Shown: positions 1 through 6,943 of the stretch, piece by piece
Numbering within the stretch: the stretch's first letter is position 1
How the letters are laid out: each line of letters starts with the position of its first letter
NCBI GenBank assembly: GCA_017307355.1
Contig: JAFKFG010000009.1
Coordinates: forward strand, 1 to 64,000
Direction of reading: 5' to 3'
DNA from: Alphaproteobacteria bacterium
GTDB taxonomy: Bacteria; Pseudomonadota; Alphaproteobacteria; Micropepsales; Micropepsaceae
Length of the DNA stretch: 64,000 bases
Notes under the pieces: model-generated
The model's input: only the letters and a program-made list of their open reading frames with translations
Told to the model about the DNA's origin: nothing
The model's database searches: none
Translations under genes and position numbers: made by a program

Positions 1-125
1 CGGGCGCTTATGCCGGCATCAGCTTCAACGGCTCGGTGATCCGTCCGGACAAAGACATGAATTCCACGCCCACCGAGGGTCCGGAAGCGCAAAAACTGCG
101 CGCCAACCTGGCCTCGGTGCGCTGA
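1..125 (+). CDS. C-terminal end of a probable SYLF-domain lipid-binding protein (partial)
   Basis: Only the last 40 codons are in the window; the gene begins upstream. The readable tail contains GAYAGISFNGSVI followed by a charged stretch and ends at the TGA at 123-125. Glycine-rich 'G-Y-x-G-x-S-x-x-G-x-V-I' text is typical of the C-terminal part of SYLF/Ysc84-type exported lipid-binding proteins, which is the basis of the name. The usual tyrosine-rich continuation (YYG) is not obvious, so the family call is moderate. An exported location would be expected for the family, but the N-terminus cannot be seen. Confidence 0.5.
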   Translation, partial: GAYAGISFNGSVIRPDKDMNSTPTEGPEAQKLRANLASVR

Positions 126-193
126 ACAGGCGAACATTTGGTCTAAGCTTGAGCGCGCGGAGCTTCTCCGCGCGCTTTTTCCTGGAGGCTCTC

Positions 194-586
194 ATGAAGA
201 TCTCGTCTCTTGCCACGCTCACCGGCACATTCCTGCTGATCGCCGGTAGCGCCTTCGCCGCCGTCAGCCTGACCGCGGAAATTTCCAACGCCCGCACCCA
301 TGCCAACAACGCCGCCAATGCCCCCACCATCGATGCGGTGCATACCCATATGCATCACGCGTTGAATTGCCTGGTCGGCCCCAAGGGCGAAGGCTTCGAC
401 GCCGCGCAGATGAACCCCTGCACCAATGCCGGCAATGGCGCCATTCCCGACCAGACCGACACGGCCAAGAAGGCCAAGCTGGAAGACGCCAAAACCATTC
501 TGATGAAGGGCCTGACCGAAACCGATGTGAAGGCTGCCCAGCGCAGCGCCGAGACCGCGGTCGCCGCCATCGCGGCGGCGATGTAA
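194..586 (+). CDS. small exported His-containing protein of unknown function
   Basis: A 130-residue protein starting at ATG 194, chosen because a TGGAGG ribosome binding site lies just upstream and the N-terminus then reads as a clean signal peptide (MKISSLATLTGTFLLIAGSA, cleavage near AFA-A). The mature part has a His cluster (HTHMHHAL), two cysteines about 20 residues apart (NCLVG and NPC), and an Ala-rich helical C-terminus. The segment around NCLVGPKGEGFD resembles other small periplasmic proteobacterial proteins of unknown role. Metal binding by the histidines is possible but unproven. It stands alone between the SYLF gene and a small ORF. Confidence 0.75.
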   Translation: MKISSLATLTGTFLLIAGSAFAAVSLTAEISNARTHANNAANAPTIDAVHTHMHHALNCLVGPKGEGFDAAQMNPCTNAGNGAIPDQTDTAKKAKLEDAKTILMKGLTETDVKAAQRSAETAVAAIAAAM

Positions 587-628
587 CCACACTGCCGGAC
601 ACCGGCATGGTGCCGCTATAAGCGGACC

Positions 629-751
629 ATGCCGGTGATTCTGGAAGACAATCCTTCGGCGCGGGAACAGCGCCTCACCGCCAAGGACCTGGAAGGCGAC
701 GTCTTTCTGGACAATTCGCTGCGCGGCCTGATCCCGGCCCAGCCTCTTTAA
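629..751 (+). CDS. possible 40-codon ORF or gene remnant
   Basis: A short open frame from ATG 629 to TAA 749-751 encoding MPVILEDNPSAREQRLTAKD and a further 20 residues ending in Gln-Pro-Leu. It fills the space between the exported protein and the NIPSNAP gene, and its codon choice (GCG, CTG, GGC, ATC) looks like genuine coding sequence here. No clear ribosome binding site precedes it and I do not recognise a family. It could be a real microprotein or the N-terminal remnant of a decayed gene. Confidence 0.3.
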   Translation: MPVILEDNPSAREQRLTAKDLEGDVFLDNSLRGLIPAQPL

Positions 752-823
752 TAATTCGGCCATCACCAAAGCATCGGCGCGGCCGCCCGGCCTATCCTTG
801 CCCGGCGACAAAGGAGATCCGTG

Positions 824-1138
824 ATGGCCGCGACCGTCATCTGCCACATCCAATATCAGATCGATCCCTATCAGAGGGACGCCTTCCTGCAATATGCCAA
901 GAACTGGCAGACCGTGATTCCGGCCTGCGGCGGCAACCTGATGGGCTATTTCCTGCCCCATGAAGGCACCGACGACACCGCCCATGCCATGATCGGCTTC
1001 GAAAGCCTGGCGGCCTATGAAATCTACCGGGCGCAGCTACTGAAAAATCCGGACGGGCGGGCGAATTTCGAATTCGCCCAGCGCCAGAAATTCATCCTGC
1101 GCGAAACCCGCGAATGGCTGAAGCTGGTGACGCCATGA
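824..1138 (+). CDS. NIPSNAP family protein
   Basis: A 104-residue dimeric alpha/beta-barrel type protein. The text [20 protein letters not shown] followed by [20 protein letters not shown] matches the NIPSNAP family. ATG 824 is preferred because AAGGAG at 811-816 lies 7 bases upstream; GTG 821 is an in-frame alternative. Its stop overlaps the next gene's start as ATGA, so the two are translationally coupled. The pair of small ferredoxin-like-fold proteins could form a heteromeric unit, but no substrate is known. Confidence 0.85.
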   Translation: MAATVICHIQYQIDPYQRDAFLQYAKNWQTVIPACGGNLMGYFLPHEGTDDTAHAMIGFESLAAYEIYRAQLLKNPDGRANFEFAQRQKFILRETREWLKLVTP

Positions 1139-1473
1139 TCGCGGTGATCTTCGAAGTCTGGCCGGCGGACCGGGAGCGCTATCTCGGCATCGCCGCCGAC
1201 CTCAGGCCCCTGCTGGACGGTATCGACGGCTTTCTGTCGATCGAGCGTTTCGGATCGCTCACCGAGCCGGGCAAGATCCTGTCTCTGTCCTTCTGGCGGG
1301 ACGAGGAGGCGGTGAAAGCCTGGCGCACCCAGCCCGACCATGGATTGGCGCAGCAGGCGGGCCGCCACGGCGTGTTCCGGGATTATCGCCTCCGGGTAGC
1401 GCATGTGGTTCGCGATTACGGCATGAACGAGCGTAAAGAGGTGCCAGCGGACCTTCTCAAGCCCAAGCCGTGA
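1135..1473 (+). CDS. antibiotic-biosynthesis-monooxygenase (ABM) domain protein
   Basis: A 112-residue single-domain protein with the ABM-type ferredoxin-like fold pattern: an N-terminal beta strand [10 protein letters not shown], the middle GFLSIERF and [14 protein letters not shown], and a C-terminal strand YRLRVAHVV. The Trp-containing [14 protein letters not shown] helix start is characteristic of the family, which includes heme-degrading and quinone-forming monooxygenases as well as many proteins of unknown activity. It overlaps the NIPSNAP gene by 4 bases, so coexpression is near certain. The hairpin region that follows probably ends this transcript. Confidence 0.82.
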   Translation: MIAVIFEVWPADRERYLGIAADLRPLLDGIDGFLSIERFGSLTEPGKILSLSFWRDEEAVKAWRTQPDHGLAQQAGRHGVFRDYRLRVAHVVRDYGMNERKEVPADLLKPKP

Positions 1474-1477
1474 CTTT

Positions 1478-1547
1478 CTTCCCCCGCATGGCGAAGCCAT
1501 TGGCGGGGGAAGATGTCTTCCGAGGGTTTACCCCGAGGAAGACAGAT
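1478..1547. repeat. two consecutive hairpins, intergenic palindromic repeat and probable terminator
   Basis: The first hairpin at 1478-1512 has a 10-bp outer stem (CTTCCCCCGC with GCGGGGGAAG) and a separate inner stem ATGGC/GCCAT around a GAA loop. The second, at about 1516-1542, pairs GTCTTCC with GGAAGAC around an inner GGG/CCC. The block fills the gap between the monooxygenase gene and uvrB. It has the same outer-stem text, with a different inner stem, as an element inserted in the PP2C gene near 40.1 kb. Confidence 0.75.
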
Positions 1548-1604
1548 GGGGGGAAACAAAGCAGCGCCACTGCAAAAGTGAGATCGAGGCGCTATATTAC
1601 GACC

Positions 1605-4001
1605 ATGGCGCACAATAACGGCATGGTTCCCCGGTCCAGAGGCAAGGGCCGGTCGGCCAAAGCATCGGAAAATTCCGCGAAATTCGCGGCGGCGGTCCAG
1701 GAAGGCCCCTCGCTGGCCGAAGCCGCGAACATGGATCCCGCTTACCTCGCCCCGCCCCTGGCGGCGATGACGGCGGGCGGCACTTTCGTGCCCCATCGCC
1801 CGGCGCGGCCGGAGAAATCCGAAGGCGGCAAGAAGTTCAAGCTGGTGAGCGAGTACAAGCCGGCGGGCGACCAGCCCGCCGCCATCGAGGAACTGGTCAA
1901 AGGCGTCAATGCGCTGGACCGCGACCAGGTGCTGCTCGGCGTCACCGGATCGGGCAAGACCTTCACCATGGCCCAGGTGATCGAGCGCACCCAGCGGCCG
2001 GCGCTGATCCTCGCCCCCAACAAGACCTTGGCGGCGCAGCTATATGCCGAGTTCAAGCAATTCTTCCCGGACAATGCGGTCGAATATTTCGTCAGCTATT
2101 ACGATTACTATCAGCCGGAAGCCTATATCCCCCGCACCGACACCTATATCGAGAAGGACAGTTCCATCAACGAAGAGATCGACCGCATGCGCCATTCGGC
2201 GACGCGGGCGATCCTGGAGCGGGACGATGTGATCATCGTCGCCTCGGTGTCGTGCATCTACGGCATCGGCTCGGTCGAAACCTATTCGGGCACCGCCGTG
2301 TCCATCGCCAAAGGCGACAAGGTGGATCGCAACGCCGCCATCGGCGGGCTGGTGGCGCTGCAATACCGGCGCAATGACGACAATTTCACTCGCGGCGCCT
2401 TTCGGGTGCGGGGCGATACGATCGACATTTTCCCAGCCCATTATGAAGACCGCGCCTGGCGCATCGAATTGTTCGGCGATGTGGTGGACAGCATCACCGA
2501 ATTCGATCCCTTGACCGGCCATCGCGCGGGCGAGCTGGAATCGATCAAGGTCTATGCCAATTCGCATTATGTGACGCCGCGTCCCACCCTGCAGCAGGCG
2601 ATGAAAGGCATCAAAGCCGAGTTGATCACCCGCCTGGCCGATTTTCGCGCCAACGGCAAATTGCTGGAAGCCCAGCGGCTGGAGCAGCGCACCACCTTCG
2701 ACTTGGAAATGATCGAAGCCACCGGCTCCTGCGCGGGTATCGAGAATTACTCCCGCTGGCTTACCGGCCGCCTGCCGGGCGAGCCGCCGCCCACCTTGTT
2801 CGAGTATCTGCCCGACAATGCCCTGGTCTTTGCCGACGAAAGCCATGTGACGGTGCCGCAGATCGGCGCCATGTACAAAGGCGACTACCGGCGGAAATTC
2901 ACTTTGTCGGAATATGGCTTCCGCTTGCCCTCCTGCATCGACAACCGCCCGCTGAAGTTCGAGGAATGGGACGCGATGCGGCCGCAATCGGTCTATGTCT
3001 CGGCCACGCCGGGGCCGTGGGAGATGGAACGCACCGACGGCGTCTTCGCCGAACAGGTGATCCGGCCCACCGGACTGATCGATCCGCCGGTCGAGATCCG
3101 GCCGGTGGAAACGCAGGTGGACGACCTGATCGCCGAATGCCGCGACGTGGCCAAGCGCGGCTATCGCTGCCTGGTCACCACCCTGACCAAGAAGATGGCG
3201 GAAGACCTCACCGAATATATGCACGAACAGGGCATCCGCGTCCGCTACATGCATTCGGATGTGGAGACTTTGGAGCGGATCGAGATCATCCGCGATCTGC
3301 GCCTGGGCGCCTTCGATGTGCTGATCGGCATCAACCTGCTCCGCGAAGGGTTGGACATTCCCGAATGCGCGTTGGTCGCCATTTTGGATGCCGACAAGGA
3401 AGGCTTTCTGCGCAGCGAAACCTCATTGATCCAGACCATCGGCCGCGCCGCCCGCAATGTGGACGGCAAGGTGATCCTTTATGCCGACAAGGTGACGGGC
3501 TCTATGGAGCGGGCGATGGCGGAAACCGCCCGCCGCCGCACCAAGCAGGAAGCTTACAACAAGGAACACGGCATCACGCCCGCCAGCGTGAAGAAGAACA
3601 TCGCCGACATCATGGGATCGATGTATGAGCGCGACCATGTGATGGTGGATGCGGGTGTGCTGGAAGCCGCCGACGGCGAGCGCGCCTTTGTCGGCCACAA
3701 TATCAAGGCGATCATCGCCGATCTGGAAAAGCAGATGCGCACCGCCGCCGCCGATCTGGAATTCGAAACCGCCGCCCGGCTGCGCGACGAACTCAAGCGG
3801 CTGCAATCGGTGGCGCTTACCATCAGCGACGATCCCTTCGCCCGCCAATCGGCCGTGGAGCGCGCCGCCTTCGACGCCGAGATTGCGCTGTCGGATGAAT
3901 CCCGGCCGTCCAAGCCCTCGAAGGCCGGCGGCGGCCGCAAGCGCCTGCAACGCGCCGGCCGCCCGAACGTGCCGAAGACCTTCGGTAGTCGCGCGCGTTA
4001 A
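1605..4001 (+). CDS. uvrB: excinuclease ABC subunit B
   Basis: UvrB is the damage-verifying helicase-like subunit of nucleotide excision repair, handed to DNA by UvrA and partnering UvrC, which is also encoded here at 14.4 kb. The 798-residue product has Walker [10 protein letters not shown] near residue 112, the beta-hairpin region [37 protein letters not shown], the helicase motif QTIGRAARN, and a C-terminal UVR domain ([16 protein letters not shown]) that binds UvrC. ATG 1605 was chosen because it follows the hairpin repeat; the frame is open back to 1470. Even so the protein has about 73 extra N-terminal residues compared with E. coli UvrB, low-complexity and charged, plus a basic C-terminal tail. 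Confidence 0.97.
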   Translation: MAHNNGMVPRSRGKGRSAKASENSAKFAAAVQEGPSLAEAANMDPAYLAPPLAAMTAGGTFVPHRPARPEKSEGGKKFKLVSEYKPAGDQPAAIEELVKGVNALDRDQVLLGVTGSGKTFTMAQVIERTQRPALILAPNKTLAAQLYAEFKQFFPDNAVEYFVSYYDYYQPEAYIPRTDTYIEKDSSINEEIDRMRHSATRAILERDDVIIVASVSCIYGIGSVETYSGTAVSIAKGDKVDRNAAIGGLVALQYRRNDDNFTRGAFRVRGDTIDIFPAHYEDRAWRIELFGDVVDSITEFDPLTGHRAGELESIKVYANSHYVTPRPTLQQAMKGIKAELITRLADFRANGKLLEAQRLEQRTTFDLEMIEATGSCAGIENYSRWLTGRLPGEPPPTLFEYLPDNALVFADESHVTVPQIGAMYKGDYRRKFTLSEYGFRLPSCIDNRPLKFEEWDAMRPQSVYVSATPGPWEMERTDGVFAEQVIRPTGLIDPPVEIRPVETQVDDLIAECRDVAKRGYRCLVTTLTKKMAEDLTEYMHEQGIRVRYMHSDVETLERIEIIRDLRLGAFDVLIGINLLREGLDIPECALVAILDADKEGFLRSETSLIQTIGRAARNVDGKVILYADKVTGSMERAMAETARRRTKQEAYNKEHGITPASVKKNIADIMGSMYERDHVMVDAGVLEAADGERAFVGHNIKAIIADLEKQMRTAAADLEFETAARLRDELKRLQSVALTISDDPFARQSAVERAAFDAEIALSDESRPSKPSKAGGGRKRLQRAGRPNVPKTFGSRAR

Positions 4002-4010
4002 CACCCCTGT

Positions 4011-4147
4011 GTCATCCCCGGCGAGCGCGATGCGAAGCGTCGCGCGAGGGAAGGGGACCCAGGTGGAATGAACATGAAAGGTTTCGACGCCTGGATTCCC
4101 TTCCCCTCGCAAAGGCGCATTTGCGCCATTGCTCGGCCGGGAATGAC
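4011..4147. repeat. 137-bp intergenic palindromic repeat
   Basis: The element begins GTCATCCCCGGCGAGC and ends with the near-complement GCTCGGCCGGGAATGAC. Inner inverted segments (AGGGAAGGGGACCCAGG against CCTGGATTCCCTTCCCCTCG) pair, and each arm holds its own small hairpin (for example GGCGCATTTGCGCC). The whole block folds into one long cruciform-like structure between uvrB and the GreB-like gene. This is the style of extragenic palindromes common in alphaproteobacteria. It carries no protein-coding text. Confidence 0.85.
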
Positions 4148-4195
4148 AAAAGGAGAAAGCCCGCCTAGCTTCTCGATAAACAAAGGTCCGTCTTT

Positions 4196-4648
4196 ATGTC
4201 TCGCGCCTTCGTCAAAGAATCTTCCGAATCCGCTCGCCCTCCAGAAAGAATGGTGGACGAAGGCCCCAATCCGGTGACGCCGGAAGGTATGGCCCAGATC
4301 GATGGCCATGTGGCGCGGATCGAATCGGCGCTGAAATCCGAAGCCAATGTGCTGCTGCGCGAAACCCTGGAGCGCGACCTGCGCTACTGGACCGTGCGCA
4401 AAGCCAGCGCCGAGCTGGCACCGCCGCCCACCGGAGATGTCGTCTCCTTCGGCAGCAAAGTCACCATCGAGCGCAAGGGCCGGATCCAAAGTTTCCGCAT
4501 CGTCGGCGTGGATGAAGCCGACCCCGCCAAAAGCCTGATCAGCATCCGCGCCCCACTCGCCGCCGCCGTGATCGGCGCGCGCGTGGACGATATCATCGAG
4601 GCGACGGAACCCTTGGGTGAGATAACCATCACCGCCATCGGCCTCTGA
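4196..4648 (+). CDS. GreA/GreB-family transcription factor (GreB-like, without the acidic tip)
   Basis: A 150-residue protein. The start MSRAFVKE, followed by a PPER and PNPVTPEGMAQI stretch, is a GreB-type N-terminus. The C-terminal half (GDVVSFGSKVTIERKGRIQS through GEITITAIGL) is the FKBP-like domain that docks on RNA polymerase. The coiled coil lacks the conserved acidic tip (G-D-x-S-E-N-A-x-Y in canonical Gre factors). In its place is RETLERDLRYWTVRKA, which is seen in a set of alphaproteobacterial paralogues. It may therefore bind RNA polymerase without stimulating transcript cleavage. It ends 9 bases from a convergent gene. Confidence 0.85.
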   Translation: MSRAFVKESSESARPPERMVDEGPNPVTPEGMAQIDGHVARIESALKSEANVLLRETLERDLRYWTVRKASAELAPPPTGDVVSFGSKVTIERKGRIQSFRIVGVDEADPAKSLISIRAPLAAAVIGARVDDIIEATEPLGEITITAIGL

Positions 4649-4657
4649 TACCCCGCT

Positions 4658-4897
4658 TCAGGTCAGACGCGCCGTGGGAAATTTCTCGCGGATCATGTTC
4701 GAGAAATAAGCACCCTTGGATGGCGCGTTGCGCAATTCGGTCCAGACGCGGCGCGGCACGAAGAGATAGCGATAGACATCGCCGCTGACGAATTCGATTT
4801 CCAGCAGGGCATGATCGTCGTCATAGCCCATCGCCTGGATCACCGAGGAATCCACCGTCTCGCGGGCGATCCCGCCCGCCTGTTTCACCGCGCGCAT
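4658..4897 (-). CDS. KTSC domain-containing protein
   Basis: A 79-residue protein with the KTSC domain pattern: VDSSVIQAMGYDDDHALLEI, the strand VYRYLFVPRRVWTEL, and the C-terminal SKGAYFSNMIREKFP. KTSC domains are small and sometimes fused to RNA- or nucleotide-binding modules, but stand-alone members like this have no established role. It lies 39 bases downstream of arsC on the same strand and may be cotranscribed with it. The family call is firm; the function is unknown. Confidence 0.85.
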   Translation of the reverse strand: MRAVKQAGGIARETVDSSVIQAMGYDDDHALLEIEFVSGDVYRYLFVPRRVWTELRNAPSKGAYFSNMIREKFPTARLT

Positions 4898-4936
4898 GAT
4901 CAGAAGAACGCGCCAGCGCCGATTTCGTCCAAGGGG

Positions 4937-5275
4937 CTAGAGCAGCGCCGCCGCCTGGTCGCCGGGGCGGCAGAGCTTGGCGCCCTTTTCCGTCACCACG
5001 ATGGGCCGGTTGAGCAGCACCGGATGGGCCGCCACCGCCGCGAACAATTCCGCCTCGCCCGCATCCGCCAGCTTGAGTTCGGCAAAGAGGGGGTCCTTGT
5101 CCCGGATCAGGTCACGAAGGGGCCGGCCGGTCCGGGCCACCAGCTGGCGTAACCCCGCCTCGGACAAAGGCGTTTTCAGATATTCGACGATTTCCGGTTC
5201 GATCCCGGCGGCCCGGATCACCTCCAGGGCGCGGCGGGAGTTGGAACAATGCGGATTGTGGTAGATGGTAACCAT
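4937..5275 (-). CDS. arsC: arsenate reductase (glutaredoxin-type) or ArsC-like Spx-fold protein
   Basis: ArsC of the R773 type reduces arsenate to arsenite using a single catalytic cysteine and glutathione/glutaredoxin. The 112-residue product starts [17 protein letters not shown], placing the nucleophilic Cys10 next to a conserved arginine, and keeps the family strand [16 protein letters not shown] and the [12 protein letters not shown] helix. Length is slightly below the plasmid enzyme (about 140) and typical of chromosomal homologues. No arsR, arsB or acr3 is adjacent, so a housekeeping thiol-reductase role is also possible. Confidence 0.88.
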   Translation of the reverse strand: MVTIYHNPHCSNSRRALEVIRAAGIEPEIVEYLKTPLSEAGLRQLVARTGRPLRDLIRDKDPLFAELKLADAGEAELFAAVAAHPVLLNRPIVVTEKGAKLCRPGDQAAALL

Positions 5276-5333
5276 GGCACCCCCAACCTATTGCAGCTGC
5301 GAAGAAAGCGCGAGGCTTCACCTGTCGCCTTCC

Positions 5334-5536
5334 TTGCCAATAGGTCACCTTTGGGCGTATTGTCGCGCCCAAGTGGAGACCAGTCCCGTCACAGACGAAG
5401 CGCACCTGTAGAAGAAATCCTGCCCGCCTTCCGTGCGCGCCTGGACGAGACAGATAACTTCCTTCCCTGCGACCGACGAAATCTCCTCCCCGAAACGGCA
5501 TTCCGCCGTTCCGGAATCTACGCAGGAAGTACCGTT
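5334..5536 (+). promoter_or_regulatory. putative promoter and long structured leader of the cold-shock gene
   Basis: A TTGCCA box at 5334-5339 and a TATTGT box at 5358-5363, spaced 18 bases, would start a transcript about 165 nt before the csp ATG. The leader contains a hairpin (AACGGC with GCCGTT near 5491-5507) shortly before the ribosome binding site GGAAGT. Long structured leaders are known for cspA-type mRNAs, where they switch conformation with temperature. The promoter is read by eye and is tentative. Confidence 0.4.
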
Positions 5537-5740
5537 ATGACGATCGGAACCGTTAAGTTTTTCAACACCTCCAAGGGCTTCGGCTTCATCGCTCCGGAAG
5601 GCGGCGGCAAGGATGTGTTCGTGCACGCCACGGCGGTGGAAGCTGCCGGCATGCGCACCCTGACCGAAGGCCAGAAGGTCTCGTTCGACATCGTCCCCGA
5701 CGCGCGCGGCGCGAAGGCGGCGAACCTCAAGTCCGCCTAA
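5537..5740 (+). CDS. cold-shock domain protein
   Basis: A 67-residue single OB-fold nucleic-acid chaperone. RNP1 (KGFGFI, residues 13-18) and RNP2 (DVFVH, residues 26-30) are intact, with the usual opening [15 protein letters not shown]. Such proteins bind single-stranded RNA or DNA and melt RNA structure, during cold shock or constitutively. ATG 5537 gives the canonical length. The gene is monocistronic, bounded by an intrinsic terminator downstream and a long leader upstream. Confidence 0.96.
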   Translation: MTIGTVKFFNTSKGFGFIAPEGGGKDVFVHATAVEAAGMRTLTEGQKVSFDIVPDARGAKAANLKSA

Positions 5741-5763
5741 TCGAGCGGTCATTTGGGTAATGG

Positions 5764-5800
5764 GAAAGCCGGCGCGGCAACGCGCCGGCTTTCTTATTTT
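5764..5800 (+). terminator. intrinsic terminator of the cold-shock gene
   Basis: A perfect 13-bp stem (GAAAGCCGGCGCG with CGCGCCGGCTTTC) around a GCAA tetraloop is followed by TTATTTT. It lies 23 bases after the csp stop codon. Confidence 0.92.
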
Positions 5801-5816
5801 CGGCCCGCCGAAAAAA

Positions 5817-6242
5817 TCAATGATCGGCGGCGATGATCACATTCACGGTCTGCTGCGGCCCACCCTTGGTGCTGAAGCTGGCCTTGCCCAGCCGAGGGCC
5901 GACGCCGCCCGTCACCGTGGCCGCGACATCATACGTTCCCGCCGGCAGCTTCATCAGCACCCAGGGCGCATCGCATTGGGTTTCCATCAAAGGCTTGCCG
6001 CCCTGCATCACCGACAGATGGACCTGGGCCAGATTTTCGCCTTCCGGATTGGCGAAGACGAGTTTCACGGGATAGGCGCTCCAGGCCGGATTGTCCTTGG
6101 CCGAGCCCACCCCCGTGCAGACGGTTTCGATCCCGCCGATCATCACCGGCTGATCCTGGACGGCCCGCGCCGCATGAGTGAAGAGGGGAAGGACAAAAGC
6201 GGGACCGATGGTGACGCAAAGCGCAATGGCAAGTCGGCGCAT
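5817..6242 (-). CDS. exported protein of unknown function, beta-sandwich-like
   Basis: A 141-residue product starting at 6242, selected because AGGAGG lies directly upstream and the N-terminus becomes a signal peptide (MRRLAIALCVTIGPAFVLPL, cleavage near ARA-VQ). The mature part contains two cysteines (TVCTG and TQCDAPW) that could form a disulfide. It also has a PAGTYDVAATVTGG strand pattern resembling carboxypeptidase-regulatory or transthyretin-like folds. I recognise no family with certainty. It is divergent from sodC, with about 113 bases between the starts. Confidence 0.7.
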   Translation of the reverse strand: MRRLAIALCVTIGPAFVLPLFTHAARAVQDQPVMIGGIETVCTGVGSAKDNPAWSAYPVKLVFANPEGENLAQVHLSVMQGGKPLMETQCDAPWVLMKLPAGTYDVAATVTGGVGPRLGKASFSTKGGPQQTVNVIIAADH

Positions 6243-6355
6243 GGATATCCTCCTGTCGCCCCGCCCCAAAAGCGGCCAAAGTCCAAACCCGGCCGCCGCG
6301 TTTGGGTTCCCGCTTCTCTTTGGCGTCGCCGCGCCGAAAGCCCTAGACTGACGCC

Positions 6356-6943
6356 ATGACCCGGTTCCTCCTGGCCCTTGCCGCGCTTGCGCTGCCGTTT
6401 CTGGCGGCGCCCGCCTCCGCCAAGCCGCGCGCCATCGCCCATGTGAAATTGCTGGACGGAAAACCGGCGGGAACCGTCAGCTTCGCCGCCGTCAATCGCG
6501 GCGTGCTGGTGGAGTTCGACTTGAGCGGCCTGCCGCCCGGACCGCACGGCATTCACCTGCATGTCTCGGGCAATTGCGATCCCAAGACCGGCTTCACCAG
6601 CGCGGGTCCGATCCTGGGCCTGGGGCCGGTGGTCCGCAAACATGGGTTTCTGGCGGAAGGCGGCCCGTTGGCGGGCGACCTGCCCAATCAGTTCGCCGGT
6701 GCCGACGGGCATCTGCATGCCGCCACGCTCACCAACGGCTTCGGGCTGGGCAACGGCAAAAATTCCATCTTCGATCGCGACGGCGTCGCCATCATCATCG
6801 ACCAGCGGGGCGACGATTATCGCAGCCAGCCCATGGGCGAATCCGGCGCCCGCGTCGCTTGCGGCGTGATCATCCGCACCCAGGGTCCGCTGCCGCGGCC
6901 CGTGCAGACCTCCGCGGCGGCGCCGGCGGCAGGAGGGCACTGA
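6356..6943 (+). CDS. sodC: periplasmic Cu/Zn superoxide dismutase
   Basis: SodC dismutates superoxide in the periplasm. The 195-residue precursor has a signal peptide (MTRFLLALAALALPFLAAPA, cleavage near SAK). It carries the copper-site text GPHGIHLHVSGNCDP, the zinc-loop region RKHGFLAEGGPLAGDLPN, and the C-terminal signature QPMGESGARVACGVI with the conserved electrostatic-loop arginine and the second disulfide cysteine. An Ala/Pro tail follows. Its TGA overlaps the glnD ATG, an unusual partner for sodC. Confidence 0.93.
   Translation: MTRFLLALAALALPFLAAPASAKPRAIAHVKLLDGKPAGTVSFAAVNRGVLVEFDLSGLPPGPHGIHLHVSGNCDPKTGFTSAGPILGLGPVVRKHGFLAEGGPLAGDLPNQFAGADGHLHAATLTNGFGLGNGKNSIFDRDGVAIIIDQRGDDYRSQPMGESGARVACGVIIRTQGPLPRPVQTSAAAPAAGGH

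Noticed and set aside
1470-1604. Earlier start for uvrB
   Set aside because: It would place the two-hairpin intergenic repeat inside the coding sequence and overlap the previous gene's stop codon.
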